Notes: a model not told the origin generated them from the sequence alone. Positions 9,625 through 17,539 are shown, numbered from the stretch's first letter. The stretch: DNA of 64,000 nucleotides from Novosphingobium sp. (GCF_019748365.1 NZ_JAIEPN010000004.1:49138-113137); one strand, 5' to 3'. Program-made: numbers and translations.

Positions 9625-10038
9625 ATGAGCATCCTCGGCAAGATCTTCACCTGGTGGGACGGCGCCACTTTCGGCACCATGGTCGACAGCGCGCGCAATG
9701 GCGTGAAAGTCGGCCAGGACGCGCAAGGCAACACCTACTACCGCGCGCGCAAGCCCTATCCGAAGGGCCACCCCTTCGCCGGACGCGAACGGCGCTGGGT
9801 GATCTACAACGGCGCCAATGATGCCAGCCGCGTGCCCGCCGAATGGCACGGCTGGCTCCATGGCAATTTCGATGGCACGCCGGAAAGCAACCTTCCCCCG
9901 GCACGGATCTGGGAAGTGGACTTCACCCCCAACGCCACCGGCACTTCTGCCGCCTATCGCCCGCAGGGCGCGCTTGAGCGCGGCGGCAAGCGGGCCCGGG
10001 CTACGGGCGACTACGAAGCCTGGTCGCCCGAAGGCTGA
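9625..10038 (+). CDS. NDUFA12-like NADH:ubiquinone oxidoreductase accessory subunit
   Basis: ATG 9625 gives 137 aa beginning MSILGKIFTWWDGATFGTMV. It has the NDUFA12 hallmarks GNTYYR, RRWVIYNG, VPAEWHGWLHG and P(P)ARIW. This is the alphaproteobacterial homologue of the mitochondrial complex I 17.2-kDa subunit. Its last codons overlap the next start (TGATG), linking it to the DUF2155 gene. Confidence 0.92.
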   Translation: MSILGKIFTWWDGATFGTMVDSARNGVKVGQDAQGNTYYRARKPYPKGHPFAGRERRWVIYNGANDASRVPAEWHGWLHGNFDGTPESNLPPARIWEVDFTPNATGTSAAYRPQGALERGGKRARATGDYEAWSPEG

Positions 10039-10655
10039 TGCGCCACATCGCACCGCTGCTGCTTGTGCCGGCACTGCTGGCGCTCGGCTCATGCGGCGGC
10101 AACAAGAACGCCGAAGCCCCGCCGCCGAGCGAGGCGACGCAAGGGGCGGGCCCCGCCGCCGATGCGTCCGGCGTGGTCGAAAACGAGTTCGGCACCCCGG
10201 TCAAGGACCGCGTGGCGACACTCGGCTTCCTCAACAAGCGCAACAACATCACCCAGATCGTCCAGCTGAAGACCGGCGAATCGCGCCGCATCGGCAATGC
10301 AATCATCAAGCTCGCCACGTGCGAGCGCACCGCCCCGTGGGAAGATCCGCCCGAGACCGGCGCCTTCGTCCAGCTCTTTGTCGAGGAGCGCGCGACCACC
10401 CGGGAAAAGCTCGCCTGGCACAAGGTCTTCTCGGGCTGGCTCTACAGGAATTCGCCCGCGCTCAATGTGGTCGAGCACCCGGTCTATGACGTCTGGGTCA
10501 AGGACTGCGCGATGAAGTTCCCCGGCGAGGAGGACAGCCCCGCCGCCGCCGCGTCCACCAGCAGCGCGGCAAAGCCCGCCGGCAAGCCGCTTGCGCCCGC
10601 AGCAGCACCCGCCGCGCCGGACGCTGTTCCGGCCGACGATACGCCTCCGGCCTGA
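10038..10655 (+). CDS. DUF2155 domain-containing lipoprotein
   Basis: This 205-aa protein has a lipoprotein signal (LLLVPALLALGSC) and then the DUF2155 core (ATLGFLNKRNNITQIVQLKTGESRRIGNAIIKLATCERTAPWEDPPETGAFVQLF...FSGWLYRNSPALNVVEHPVYDVWVKDC). A Pro/Ala-rich tail follows. The function is unknown, but pairing with the NDUFA12 gene is typical of alphaproteobacteria. The 3' end overlaps aat on the other strand by about 170 bp. Confidence 0.88.
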   Translation: MRHIAPLLLVPALLALGSCGGNKNAEAPPPSEATQGAGPAADASGVVENEFGTPVKDRVATLGFLNKRNNITQIVQLKTGESRRIGNAIIKLATCERTAPWEDPPETGAFVQLFVEERATTREKLAWHKVFSGWLYRNSPALNVVEHPVYDVWVKDCAMKFPGEEDSPAAAASTSSAAKPAGKPLAPAAAPAAPDAVPADDTPPA

Positions 10656-11272
10656 GCGCTGTTGCCTGGCCCCAGTGCGGCCTGCAGCAGATCGAGATAG
10701 CGCGCCTGCGGAATTTCCACCGCGCCCAGCGAGGCAAGGTGCGGCGTGGTGAACTGGCAATCCAGCAGCTGCGCCCCTGCGCGCCGCAGCGCCGCGACCA
10801 GCCACGCCAGCGCGACCTTGGACGCATCGCTCGTGCGGCTGAACATGCTTTCCCCGCAGAACACCCGGTCGAACCCGACCCCATAGAGCCCGCCGACGAG
10901 CACTTCGGTCCCGCCCGGCCCTTCCTGCCAGGTCTCGATCGAATGGGCATGCCCGTGGCGGTGCAGCTCGCGATAGCTTTCGGCGATGCGCAGGCTGATC
11001 CAGCTGTCCTCCGCATCGATGCGCGGCGCGGCACAAGCGTCGATCACCGCGTCGAACGCCTCGTTGCAGGTCACGCGGAAGCGCCCACGGCGCAAGGTGC
11101 GGGCAAGGCTGCGCGACAAGTGGAACCCGTCGAGCGGCAGGATCGCGCGCATGCGCGGCTCCACCCAATAGACATCTGGATCGTCACGGCTGTCCGACAT
11201 CGGAAAAATGCCGGCGCGATAGGCCTGCAGCAAAAGCTCGGGCGGAATGATCGAGGTCTCGTGCCGTGACAT
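10484..11272 (-). CDS. aat: Leucyl/phenylalanyl-tRNA-protein transferase
   Basis: From ATG 11272 (14 codons into the tracked ORF) the 262-aa protein shows the Aat core: PPELLLQAYRAGIFPMSD, WVEPRMRAILPL, SWISLRIAESYRELHRHGHAHSIE, GGLYGVGFDRVFCGESMFS, QFTTPHLASLGAVEI. It adds Leu/Phe to N-terminal Arg/Lys for N-end-rule degradation. The C-terminus carries an Ala/Gly-rich stretch that is antisense to the DUF2155 tail, then ends SLTQTS. A convergent overlap of this size is unusual. Confidence 0.92.
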   Translation of the reverse strand: MSRHETSIIPPELLLQAYRAGIFPMSDSRDDPDVYWVEPRMRAILPLDGFHLSRSLARTLRRGRFRVTCNEAFDAVIDACAAPRIDAEDSWISLRIAESYRELHRHGHAHSIETWQEGPGGTEVLVGGLYGVGFDRVFCGESMFSRTSDASKVALAWLVAALRRAGAQLLDCQFTTPHLASLGAVEIPQARYLDLLQAALGPGNSAQAGGVSSAGTASGAAGAAAGASGLPAGFAALLVDAAAAGLSSSPGNFIAQSLTQTS

Positions 11273-11336
11273 CTTTCCAGCATTGTTCTTTGGTTGCGCT
11301 GGCCGCGTCAACCCACTAAGGGCGCTTCTCCGGCAC

Positions 11337-11412
11337 AGGAGTGTAGCTCAGTTGGTAGAGCATCGGTCTCCAAAACCGAGGGCCGGGGGTTCGAGTCCCT
11401 CCACTCCTGCCA
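11337..11412 (+). tRNA. tRNA-Trp (anticodon CCA)
   Basis: The cloverleaf can be drawn by hand. The acceptor AGGAGTG pairs with CACTCCT, the D-arm contains AGCTCAGTTGGTAGAGC, and the anticodon stem is CGGTCTCCAAAACCG with CCA. The T-arm contains GTTCGAGTC. Discriminator G and an encoded CCA end at 11412. It lies upstream of secE in the usual bacterial order, but is now separated from it by the prophage, whose attL core overlaps the 3' end. Confidence 0.97.
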
Positions 11413-11413
11413 C
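11397..11413. other. attL core (17-bp repeat in tRNA-Trp 3' end)
   Basis: CCCTCCACTCCTGCCAC is identical to bases 52596-52612. It covers the T-arm/acceptor 3' half of tRNA-Trp, so integration leaves the tRNA intact at this end. Confidence 0.92.
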
Positions 11414-11442
11414 TTCGTGGCAAAAAGGCGCCTAATTCAGGC

Positions 11443-11487
11443 GGTTAGGGCTGGGTTAGACAATCAGCGCTTTGGACAGTTAGCCAA
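11443..11487. other. Candidate integrase arm-type sites, attL side
   Basis: Three related words lie between the att core and the integrase stop region: GGTTAGGGCT (11443), GGTTAGACAA (11454-11463) and AGTTAGCCAA (11478-11487). GGTTAGACAA recurs exactly at 52501 and GTTAGCCAA at 52554 on the attR side. This is what arm-binding sites of a tyrosine integrase look like; the assignment is inference. Confidence 0.5.
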
Positions 11488-12561
11488 ATCGAAGGCGATC
11501 ACCGGGGTAATGGCCTGCTCGGCCATGCGCTTTTGCTCCACGGCGGCGGTGTAGGTTGCGACCTGGCGGTCGGTGGTCCAGCCTCCCACCGCCTTCAATT
11601 CCTGATTGCTCGCGCCCGCTTCGGCCGCCCGGCGCGTGATCGCCTTGCGCAGGCCGTGGGCGCTGCAGTGGGGCAGGCCGGCATCGTCGCACCATTTGCG
11701 CATGCGCTGGCCGAGCCCGGCGCGGGTGAAGGGTTTGCCATAATCCGTCACCAGAAAGGTCTCGGTCCCCGTCACCGGCATCGCCTCGATCGCTTCCATG
11801 AGCTGCGGCGCGGCGGGCAGCCAGATGGTCTGCCCGGTGCTGTCCTTCGTCTTCGCCGGCGTCACCTCGATCATGCCGTCCTTCAGGTGCTTGCGCCCGA
11901 AGGTAGAGGCATCGCCCCGGCGCAGCGCGGTCCACAGGAAGATTTCGAGCGCGAGGCGCGGCTTGGTGCCCAGCGGGTGGTGGGCGCGATACTGCGCGAT
12001 CTCTGCCTCGGTCCATGTGTGGAAGCCGCCCTTGGGCACCGCGATCGATTCGGCCTGATCGACCGGGTTGGGCCGCTGCAGGCCAAGCAGCTTGATCGCA
12101 TAGTCGAAGAACGGCTTCATCTCGCCGCGCAGGTTGGCGGCGGCGCTCGGCCCGCCGATCGTGCGGCCCTTGGCATCGGTGCGCTTGGTTGCCGCGCGCA
12201 GCAGCAGGGCCTCGATATGGTCGAACCGGAAGTTCACGATCAGATCGTGCTGCACCTCGGCCACGAACTTTTCGAGGATCAGCCGCGCCGTGCGCGCCGT
12301 CGCCTCGCTCTTCCCGCCGAGGAAAGCCGCCGATGTGTAGTAGCGCGCGGCCACCCAGCCCACCGTTCCATGAGCATAGCGCGGCGCAGGCTCGGCCTTC
12401 GTGTTCGCAGCAAAGGCTGCCAGCTCGGTCTGCCCCTCCGGCGAGTTCGGATGCGCCTTGAAATAGGCCGAGCGCCCGGCATGGCGCCAGCGATAGTGGC
12501 GCTTGCCATGGCGATCGACAAACGAGCTGACGTAGGGCGGGAGCTTTTCTTTACGAGCCAT
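11464..12561 (-). CDS. int: Phage tyrosine integrase
   Basis: ATG 12561 (44th codon of the tracked ORF) starts RKEKLPPYVSSFVDRHGKRHYRWR, a typical N-terminal arm-binding region. The catalytic domain shows Arg I (WTALRRGD), HxxR (SAHGLRKA), a Trp in place of the third His (VGGWTTDRQ) and the Tyr nucleophile (VATYTAAVEQKR). The length is 365 aa. It is transcribed toward attL and ends 51 bp from the att core. It overlaps the upstream 64-aa gene by 11 bp. Confidence 0.93.
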   Translation of the reverse strand: MARKEKLPPYVSSFVDRHGKRHYRWRHAGRSAYFKAHPNSPEGQTELAAFAANTKAEPAPRYAHGTVGWVAARYYTSAAFLGGKSEATARTARLILEKFVAEVQHDLIVNFRFDHIEALLLRAATKRTDAKGRTIGGPSAAANLRGEMKPFFDYAIKLLGLQRPNPVDQAESIAVPKGGFHTWTEAEIAQYRAHHPLGTKPRLALEIFLWTALRRGDASTFGRKHLKDGMIEVTPAKTKDSTGQTIWLPAAPQLMEAIEAMPVTGTETFLVTDYGKPFTRAGLGQRMRKWCDDAGLPHCSAHGLRKAITRRAAEAGASNQELKAVGGWTTDRQVATYTAAVEQKRMAEQAITPVIAFDLANCPKR

Positions 12562-12745
12562 TCGGAAGGAAACGATCGAGCGGGTTGGCGGCGCCCGGTG
12601 CGGGGCCGTCCGATTCGCCGATGATGATCTCGATCCGCTGATTCGCCAAATCCAAGACGATCCGAGCCCGCTGAAATCCGGCTTCGGCAACGGCCTTGCA
12701 GGCGCGCGCCGTCTCGGCCTGCGGGATCATGGCCGGTTTCGTCAT
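12551..12745 (-). CDS. Hypothetical phage protein (64 aa) overlapping int
   Basis: This 64-aa protein reads TKPAMIPQAETARACKAVAEAGFQ, then LDLANQRIEIIIGESD. It is coupled to int (11-bp overlap) and to the upstream 60-aa gene (4-bp overlap). The position suits an excisionase or int regulator, but no helix-turn-helix can be recognised, so the function is unknown. Confidence 0.65.
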   Translation of the reverse strand: MTKPAMIPQAETARACKAVAEAGFQRARIVLDLANQRIEIIIGESDGPAPGAANPLDRFLPNGS

Positions 12746-12924
12746 GGTGCGCTCACCTCGGGCAGCCGCCGCACGGCGTAGCGGCTGACGATGTGGTTCA
12801 CGCCGTCCGCAAACTCGATCTGGATGCTGTTCATCCGGCCCCGCGCGATCACGCGGCAGGGCTGGCCGAAGCGCTCGGGCAGGGTGGCGCGGATCCGCCA
12901 GTAGTGGGTCATGGGCTCCGTCAT
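12742..12924 (-). CDS. Hypothetical small phage protein (60 aa)
   Basis: ATG 12924 overlaps the stop of the methyltransferase gene and gives TEPMTHYWRIRATLPERFGQPCRVIARGRMNSIQIEFADG. It is a small beta-rich basic protein. The pattern (RFGQPCRV...NSIQIEFADG) resembles small conserved phage proteins of unknown role. The tracked start seven codons upstream is less likely because it loses the ATGA-type coupling. Confidence 0.65.
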   Translation of the reverse strand: MTEPMTHYWRIRATLPERFGQPCRVIARGRMNSIQIEFADGVNHIVSRYAVRRLPEVSAP

Positions 12925-13664
12925 GCCGCGCACCGTTCCTCCCACGCCGCGGTGATCCGGCGGACGGCCGTCTCAAAGTGCGCGGGGTTGTGCTCGATGC
13001 CGGTGAAGACCTTGCCGGCGCGGATCGCGGCGACGCCGGTGGAGCCGGTGCCCATGAAGGGATCGCAGACGGTCTCGCCCGCCACGTTGCGCAGGATCTT
13101 GTTCATTAGCGCATCGGGCTTCACCGTCGGGTGATCGAAGGCGGCGGTGCGCACGGTGCCGGTGTGCGTCCAGCGGTGCTTGTCATGGTGCTCGCCCTGC
13201 GGGTGCCAGCCCCGGTTCCAGGCGTGGATGTAGGGCTCCATGTCCGCCAGATAGTTCTTGTTGGCCATCGGCGAGGGGTTCGGCTTGGTCCAGACGCAGA
13301 GCGTGGCGCGGTGGAAGCGCGGGCGCAGATGGGCGAACATGTCGGCCACGATCAGGGCATCGGCATCGCCCCGGTCATCCTCGGCGATTTCGGGGATCAG
13401 ATCGCCGAGCTGGTCCTGGTGGCAGAACACCACCACCGCGCCGCTCCACGCCGGGTTGATGATCGAGCGATCGAAGCCGCGATCGAGCCCTTCTTCCACG
13501 ATGCGATTGGCCCCCTCGCGCGTCTTGCGGAAGGCGCCTCCCCCGGCGTTGTTGAAGGCATAGGGCGGGTCCATCACATCGGCATCCTGCCACCCCAGCG
13601 TGGGCCGGATGCGATAGGCATCGCCGAGGAACAGGCGGTGCGGGCCGATCTCGACGGGCGTCAT
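12921..13664 (-). CDS. Phage DNA methyltransferase (DPPY type, N4/N6 class)
   Basis: From ATG 13664 the 247-aa protein has DPPYAF (motif IV) near the N-terminus, a central variable region and the AdoMet-binding motif DPFMGTGSTGVAAI near the C-terminus. This is the order of the beta-type N4/N6 methylases. TVKPDALMNKILRNV precedes motif I as usual. No cognate endonuclease is adjacent, so it is an orphan phage methylase, probably protecting phage DNA from host restriction. It is coupled to both neighbours by ATGA overlaps. Confidence 0.88.
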   Translation of the reverse strand: MTPVEIGPHRLFLGDAYRIRPTLGWQDADVMDPPYAFNNAGGGAFRKTREGANRIVEEGLDRGFDRSIINPAWSGAVVVFCHQDQLGDLIPEIAEDDRGDADALIVADMFAHLRPRFHRATLCVWTKPNPSPMANKNYLADMEPYIHAWNRGWHPQGEHHDKHRWTHTGTVRTAAFDHPTVKPDALMNKILRNVAGETVCDPFMGTGSTGVAAIRAGKVFTGIEHNPAHFETAVRRITAAWEERCAA

Positions 13665-14227
13665 GCGGCCCTCCACAGGATCGGCTTCTGATCGGGCGCG
13701 ATGCGGTGGGCGCCGCGCGCCATCGGATGCTTGGGGGCGCCGCTCGCGGTCTTTCCCCAGCACCAGAGATCGGGATGCTGTCCCTCGCCGTTCTGAATTT
13801 CATCGATCACGTGGTCGAGCCACTGGCACTCGCGCGCGATCGCGCCCCAGCAGACGAAGACCTGATCGGCCGCCTTTGCCCAGTGCGTCACGCATTCGAG
13901 GTTGCTGTAGTAGAGATCATCGCGCGCGCCCCAGTCGCCGCCATCGATGCCGTCCACCCGGCGATAGACCTCGGCAGGGTCCGAGCTGCGCCACGGGTAG
14001 AGGTTCACCGCGACATAGCCGCCGAAGCCGAACAGCGCGAACCAGGCGTTCCACCAGCGGGTGGTGGGATCGTCCTGCAGGCCGTCTGCGGTCGACGGGT
14101 TGTGGCCGATCACGCAGGCGAGCGGGCCGGGGCCCCACTTGCGGCTGAGCGAATAGCGGCAATCCCCTGCAATGTACGCGCTGCGGTGAATGATCGGGTG
14201 GCCGAAGAGGTCGAGAGGTTCGCTCAT
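13661..14227 (-). CDS. DUF1643 domain-containing protein
   Basis: This 188-aa protein has the DUF1643 pattern: YSLSRKWGPGPLACVIGHNPSTADGLQDDPTTRW, then NLYPWRSSDP, then VFVCWGAIA and C-terminal WCWGKTASGAPKHPM. The family is common in phages and plasmids and its function is unknown. ATGA overlaps on both sides place it in the early operon. Confidence 0.85.
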   Translation of the reverse strand: MSEPLDLFGHPIIHRSAYIAGDCRYSLSRKWGPGPLACVIGHNPSTADGLQDDPTTRWWNAWFALFGFGGYVAVNLYPWRSSDPAEVYRRVDGIDGGDWGARDDLYYSNLECVTHWAKAADQVFVCWGAIARECQWLDHVIDEIQNGEGQHPDLWCWGKTASGAPKHPMARGAHRIAPDQKPILWRAA

Positions 14228-14391
14228 CGCGCCTTCCTCCCATGCTGCGCGCCGCCCTTGAGCGCGAGGCCGAGGGGGGTGAGGCGGATGGCGGGGCGGC
14301 CGCGCGTCTGCACGAACTCGGCGCGGCCTTCGTCGACCAGGCGCTGCATGGCGCGCTGGAGGATGGCTTGGGGGATGAGGGGCTGGTTCAC
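14224..14391 (-). CDS. 55-aa winged-helix-like small protein, absent from ORF track
   Basis: Reading the minus strand from GTG 14391 gives NQPLIPQAILQRAMQRLVDEGRAEFVQTRGRPAIRLTPLGLALKGGAQ and a stop at 14224. The start overlaps the stop of the upstream 81-aa gene (GTGA) and the stop overlaps the DUF1643 start (ATGA), so the coding chain is unbroken. The LQRAMQRLVDEGRAE...RLTPLGLAL pattern resembles the recognition helix and wing of a wHTH regulator. Confidence 0.7.
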   Translation of the reverse strand: MNQPLIPQAILQRAMQRLVDEGRAEFVQTRGRPAIRLTPLGLALKGGAQHGRKAR

Positions 14392-14633
14392 CGCGCGGCC
14401 TCCTGAAACCAGCGCGGCTTATAAAAGCGCGAGGTGAAGGTGTACTCGGTCGCCTCCTCGGAATCGATATCGGTGGCCTCGGGCCAGTTCGCGAGGATCT
14501 CGGCCTCATCATCGGCATAGGCCACGATGATATGATAGCCGTGGCCTACGCCGCTCACCCAATAGGGGTGCTTGATCGGCCAGTTGACCGGGCGCGGATC
14601 TTCGGTGGGCTGCTTGAAGCGACTGCGGATCAT
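14388..14633 (-). CDS. Hypothetical phage protein (81 aa)
   Basis: This 81-aa, aromatic-rich protein contains HPYWVSGVGHGYHIIVAYADDEAEILANWPEATDID. It has the composition of a small folded cytosolic protein. The sequence matches no family I know. It is linked to both neighbours by 4-bp overlaps. Confidence 0.7.
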   Translation of the reverse strand: MIRSRFKQPTEDPRPVNWPIKHPYWVSGVGHGYHIIVAYADDEAEILANWPEATDIDSEEATEYTFTSRFYKPRWFQEAAR

Positions 14634-15466
14634 GCTGGCAATCCCTCAGGTTCGGGCAGTTCAAGCAGCGGGGCATGGCTGAAAGTCCAGCAAAACCGGC
14701 TCTTCCCGTCCGAACAGTTCACGGTCTTGTCGCGGATGAAGCGGGGTGACTGGCACAGCCGCAGTGCGTTCATGAGCGGCGTATCGATCTCGATAGGCAC
14801 GCCGACCTCCGCAAAAACCTTCTGCACCTGCGGCAGGTTGAGCGCGATGAGGTGGTTGCGCCTGCTCTGGTTGAGCTTGATCCCTGCCTCTTCAACCTCG
14901 GTCACCGCGCTCCAGAATTGGGCGAGCAAGCCGGAAACATCGGGCGCGGCGTGGCCGATATCGCGGCCACAACGGGAAATGCCCCAGCTATCGGTGATCT
15001 GGTCAAGCCGTTCGAACAGGCCTGCGCGAAGATTTGGGTCGGTCTCCCGCTTGAGCGCCGTGCCGACGCGCATGAACTCGGCGACTGACAGCGGCCTTTG
15101 CTTGGCAATCCTGAGCGGTCCATGGAAATGCTCGAACACCGCGCGGAAGGCGCGGCGCTGGTAAGCCAAGACGCGCTCGCGAACCCCGGGATCGGTAATC
15201 CGGTCGGGGTGCAAAGTGACCAAGAAGGTATGAAACCCTTCCAGCGTCATGACCACCATGGACTGGGGGCCACCTGCCGAAGGGACCTCCATTATGGAGG
15301 TCCCTTCGGCCATGATCGGGTGGCGCTCGATGCGCTTGCGTTGAGGCTCCCAGTCAAGCCCGATCTGCTTGACCACGGCTGGCATGACGACGCGAATGTT
15401 GTCGCCCTCGCAGACGGTGAGAATGTCGCCATGGGCGAACGGGACGATTTGCAGATTGGTGCTCAT
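14630..15466 (-). CDS. Phage antirepressor-type protein (P22 Ant N-terminal domain)
   Basis: This 278-aa protein has an N-terminal domain matching the P22_AR_N type: IVPFAHGDILTVCEGDNIRVVMPAVVKQIGLDWEPQRKRI, then MVVMTLEGFHTFLVTL and RVLAYQRRAFRAVFEHF. Its C-terminus is variable. Such proteins bind and inhibit phage repressors or control early gene switching. Here it lies in the early operon driven from the Cro-like promoter region. Confidence 0.85.
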   Translation of the reverse strand: MSTNLQIVPFAHGDILTVCEGDNIRVVMPAVVKQIGLDWEPQRKRIERHPIMAEGTSIMEVPSAGGPQSMVVMTLEGFHTFLVTLHPDRITDPGVRERVLAYQRRAFRAVFEHFHGPLRIAKQRPLSVAEFMRVGTALKRETDPNLRAGLFERLDQITDSWGISRCGRDIGHAAPDVSGLLAQFWSAVTEVEEAGIKLNQSRRNHLIALNLPQVQKVFAEVGVPIEIDTPLMNALRLCQSPRFIRDKTVNCSDGKSRFCWTFSHAPLLELPEPEGLPA

Positions 15467-15738
15467 GCGGATTTCCTCTTGCCGGGGAATTGGACCTGCA
15501 TCTCGTCCATCACGCGCTGGCCGTGTCGCGCGAAGCTGGCGAAGATGGGGGCGACGGTGCTGGGGGTGATTTCCGCCGCATCCTGATCGGGCGGCGTGTC
15601 CATGATCAGGCCCAAGGCTTCGATCGCGGCGAACAGGTCGCGCAGTTCGAGCTTGGCGTCTTCAGAGACGGCAAAATGGGTGTTCTTGGCGGGATCGAAC
15701 AGGCGAGTGACGTTCTCGCCAAAAGCGGGGTCGCTCAT
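15463..15738 (-). CDS. Hypothetical phage protein (91 aa) behind a structured leader
   Basis: ATG 15738 is preceded on the minus strand by AGGA at a good ribosome-binding distance and gives a 91-aa acidic protein (SDPAFGENVTRLFDPAKNTHFAVSEDAKLELRDLFAAIEALG). The tracked ORF runs back to 15999 through a leader full of inverted repeats, which I treat as non-coding. The function is unknown. Confidence 0.75.
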   Translation of the reverse strand: MSDPAFGENVTRLFDPAKNTHFAVSEDAKLELRDLFAAIEALGLIMDTPPDQDAAEITPSTVAPIFASFARHGQRVMDEMQVQFPGKRKSA

Positions 15739-15995
15739 GGTCGTGGTCCTTTTGTCTGGACCCGGCCCACAGCTTCTAACCTGGTGGCCGGGGAACGCCG
15801 GGTTAGAAGACCGGTGGACCACGCGGGGCCGGCGTTCCTTGCGGAACCCCGACGCCCCCGACCATAGAAAAACGCGCCCGGAATCATCCAGCGGCGCGCC
15901 TTGTCGGCGTGATCCATTGCGGCTTCTAACCCGCGCCACCGCCGTATCTGCGGTGACGGGGCGAAAGCTGCTCCGGGTTTCGCCGAATGTCAAGA
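15739..15995 (-). other. Structured leader/intergenic region with GGTTAGAAG inverted repeat
   Basis: On the minus strand the leader of the 91-aa gene contains CTTCTAACC/GGTTAGAAG arms (15773-15781 and 15801-15809) around a GC-rich loop, plus a third CTTCTAACC at 15923-15931. A 60-aa ORF (15735-15917) runs through the structure. Its content (GAFFYGRGRRGSARNAGPAW) recalls the leader peptides/RNAs of P4-like immunity regions, but this is only a visual likeness. Confidence 0.45.
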
Positions 15996-16361
15996 TCACT
16001 GGATCTGCCCTTTCGCGGCGAGGCAGCCACGGCTCCAGTCGCTATCGCGGACAAGGGAGGGCAGGAGTTCCACGCCGGCCGCATGGTTGGCCTGAAACTC
16101 GGCCATGGCAGCCGGTTCGTAATCGTAGGAGTGATCGTTCGGCGCGGCGATGACGCGCGGGGCTTCATCATGTGCGAAGTAGGCAACGGTCAGCGGATGG
16201 AAGCACTTCTGGCAATCATCGCCAAGTATCCACGGGTTGGGATAGTTGCCGTGGTGGTCGACGCCATCGTGCAGCGCCTTGTTCCAGCTATCGATGCCGG
16301 GCTCGTTGCAAAGCGGGCATAGCCAGCGGGTGAATTGATCGAAGGTGGTGTTGTCGCTCAT
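15996..16361 (-). CDS. Hypothetical phage protein with CxxC pairs (121 aa)
   Basis: ATG 16361 gives 121 aa with two Cys pairs, CPLC and CQKC, separated by a His-rich stretch (ALHDGVDHHGNYPNP). This arrangement suggests a Zn-binding domain in the N-terminal half. The upstream portion of the tracked ORF is out of frame with the preceding 71-aa gene. The function is unknown. Confidence 0.7.
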   Translation of the reverse strand: MSDNTTFDQFTRWLCPLCNEPGIDSWNKALHDGVDHHGNYPNPWILGDDCQKCFHPLTVAYFAHDEAPRVIAAPNDHSYDYEPAAMAEFQANHAAGVELLPSLVRDSDWSRGCLAAKGQIQ

Positions 16362-16362
16362 G

Positions 16363-16578
16363 TCAGTTTCCCTGTTGGCGGGGGGAGAGGGACTGCAGGC
16401 GCGCGATTTCGCGGCGTGCGGCTTGCAGTTCGTGGGTGAGGGAGCGGACCTGCCGCTCGGCCACCTCGCGCTCGCGGATGGCAACCTCGCGCTCGTGCCG
16501 CGCGGCGCGGAGCTGGCCCTCCTGCGTGGCGATGCGCTTGATGGCCTTCAGGTAATCGGTGGGTGGCTTGTTGCTCAC
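16363..16578 (-). CDS. Small coiled-coil phage protein (71 aa)
   Basis: This 71-aa protein is nearly all heptad-like helix (ATQEGQLRAARHEREVAIREREVAERQVRSLTHELQAARREIARLQSL). Its start overlaps the ASCH gene stop by 4 bp and it ends 1 bp before the CxxC gene start. The function is unknown; the helix suggests oligomerisation. Confidence 0.7.
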   Translation of the reverse strand: MSNKPPTDYLKAIKRIATQEGQLRAARHEREVAIREREVAERQVRSLTHELQAARREIARLQSLSPRQQGN

Positions 16579-17081
16579 GGCACCACCCTTTCCGGCTCGG
16601 GCCAGTTCCAGAGGCCCTGCGCGCCGCGCATGGGGATGGGGGTTGGCCAGGCTTCGATTTCGAGCATGGGCCAGCCCCAGTTGGCGTGTTCGTCGCGGTC
16701 GGAATCGTTCGCGCGGGGGACGCCGAATTCCTCGGCGATCTCGCTGCCGAGACGGGGTTCGCCCACCACGGCGGTGCCGATGCCGCAGGCCATGGGCATC
16801 CGATCGCCGCTGAAAAGCGCATCAGCCAGGATTGGCAACGCCTTCTCCGTGATCAGGCAGGTTTCGCGCGCGGCCAGATCGATGTCATCACTAGCGCCTC
16901 GGTAGTAATGGACGTGCAGCAGATCGCGCGTTTCGAGAAAATCGATCTTGCGCGCGGCCGCGTGGATCACGATGCGCTGGCCGATCAGCGCGCGCGGCGG
17001 GCGCCAGCCCCGGAACTCATAGGGCTTGGCGCCAGCGATGATCAGGCTGGCCCACGGCTGCCAGATGGTGAGGGCCTTCAT
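16575..17081 (-). CDS. ASCH domain protein
   Basis: From ATG 17081 the 168-aa protein begins KALTIWQPWASLIIAGAKPYEFRGWRPP, the ASCH signature (PUA-like RNA/nucleoside-binding fold). An RIVIHAAARK strand follows. The domain is frequent in phage early regions and is thought to bind RNA or modified nucleotides. It is coupled to both neighbours by ATGA overlaps. Confidence 0.85.
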   Translation of the reverse strand: MKALTIWQPWASLIIAGAKPYEFRGWRPPRALIGQRIVIHAAARKIDFLETRDLLHVHYYRGASDDIDLAARETCLITEKALPILADALFSGDRMPMACGIGTAVVGEPRLGSEIAEEFGVPRANDSDRDEHANWGWPMLEIEAWPTPIPMRGAQGLWNWPEPERVVP

Positions 17082-17539
17082 GCCGCACCGCCTTCCTGCG
17101 CTTTGATCGCATGGACCAAAGCCCACCCAGCGCGGGTGAGGCGAACGTATCCACTATATGGATGCAGTAAACCGAGGCCGGTGCCCGGGCGGGTCGGGTC
17201 TTCGCCTTTCCGATGAGTGCCGAGCCGCTTGTAGGCCAGATACGCTGAGCGCGACCGCGGCCAGAACATGCCGCCACTGCAATACTTGAGCTGCGGCGCG
17301 CACGCGTCACCCCTTTCGACAGCTGCCCGTTCGGCCCTCGCCACAGCCAGAATGAGCGCTGTTTCATCATCGGTGAGGCGAGGCTCATTAAAGCCGGTAT
17401 CAAGGCGTGCGCACTGCACGGCCCGAACAACATCAGCGCTAAAGTGGAACTTCAGGGCGACCTTGATTTCCGGGTTGCTCTTGCCCTTGAGCGATAGCTT
17501 GAGGGCCTCATGGGCGATGGCGAGATAGTCGTTTCTCAT
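17078..17539 (-). CDS. Hypothetical phage early protein (153 aa)
   Basis: This 153-aa protein has a helical N-terminus (ALKLSLKGKSNPEIKVALKFHFSADVVRAVQCARL) that could be a helix-turn-helix, and a C-terminal wing-like segment (SGYVRLTRAGWALVHAIKAQ). It is possibly a DNA-binding regulator but not a recognised family. It sits between the ASCH gene and a 183-aa unknown with ATGA overlaps. Confidence 0.7.
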   Translation of the reverse strand: MRNDYLAIAHEALKLSLKGKSNPEIKVALKFHFSADVVRAVQCARLDTGFNEPRLTDDETALILAVARAERAAVERGDACAPQLKYCSGGMFWPRSRSAYLAYKRLGTHRKGEDPTRPGTGLGLLHPYSGYVRLTRAGWALVHAIKAQEGGAA

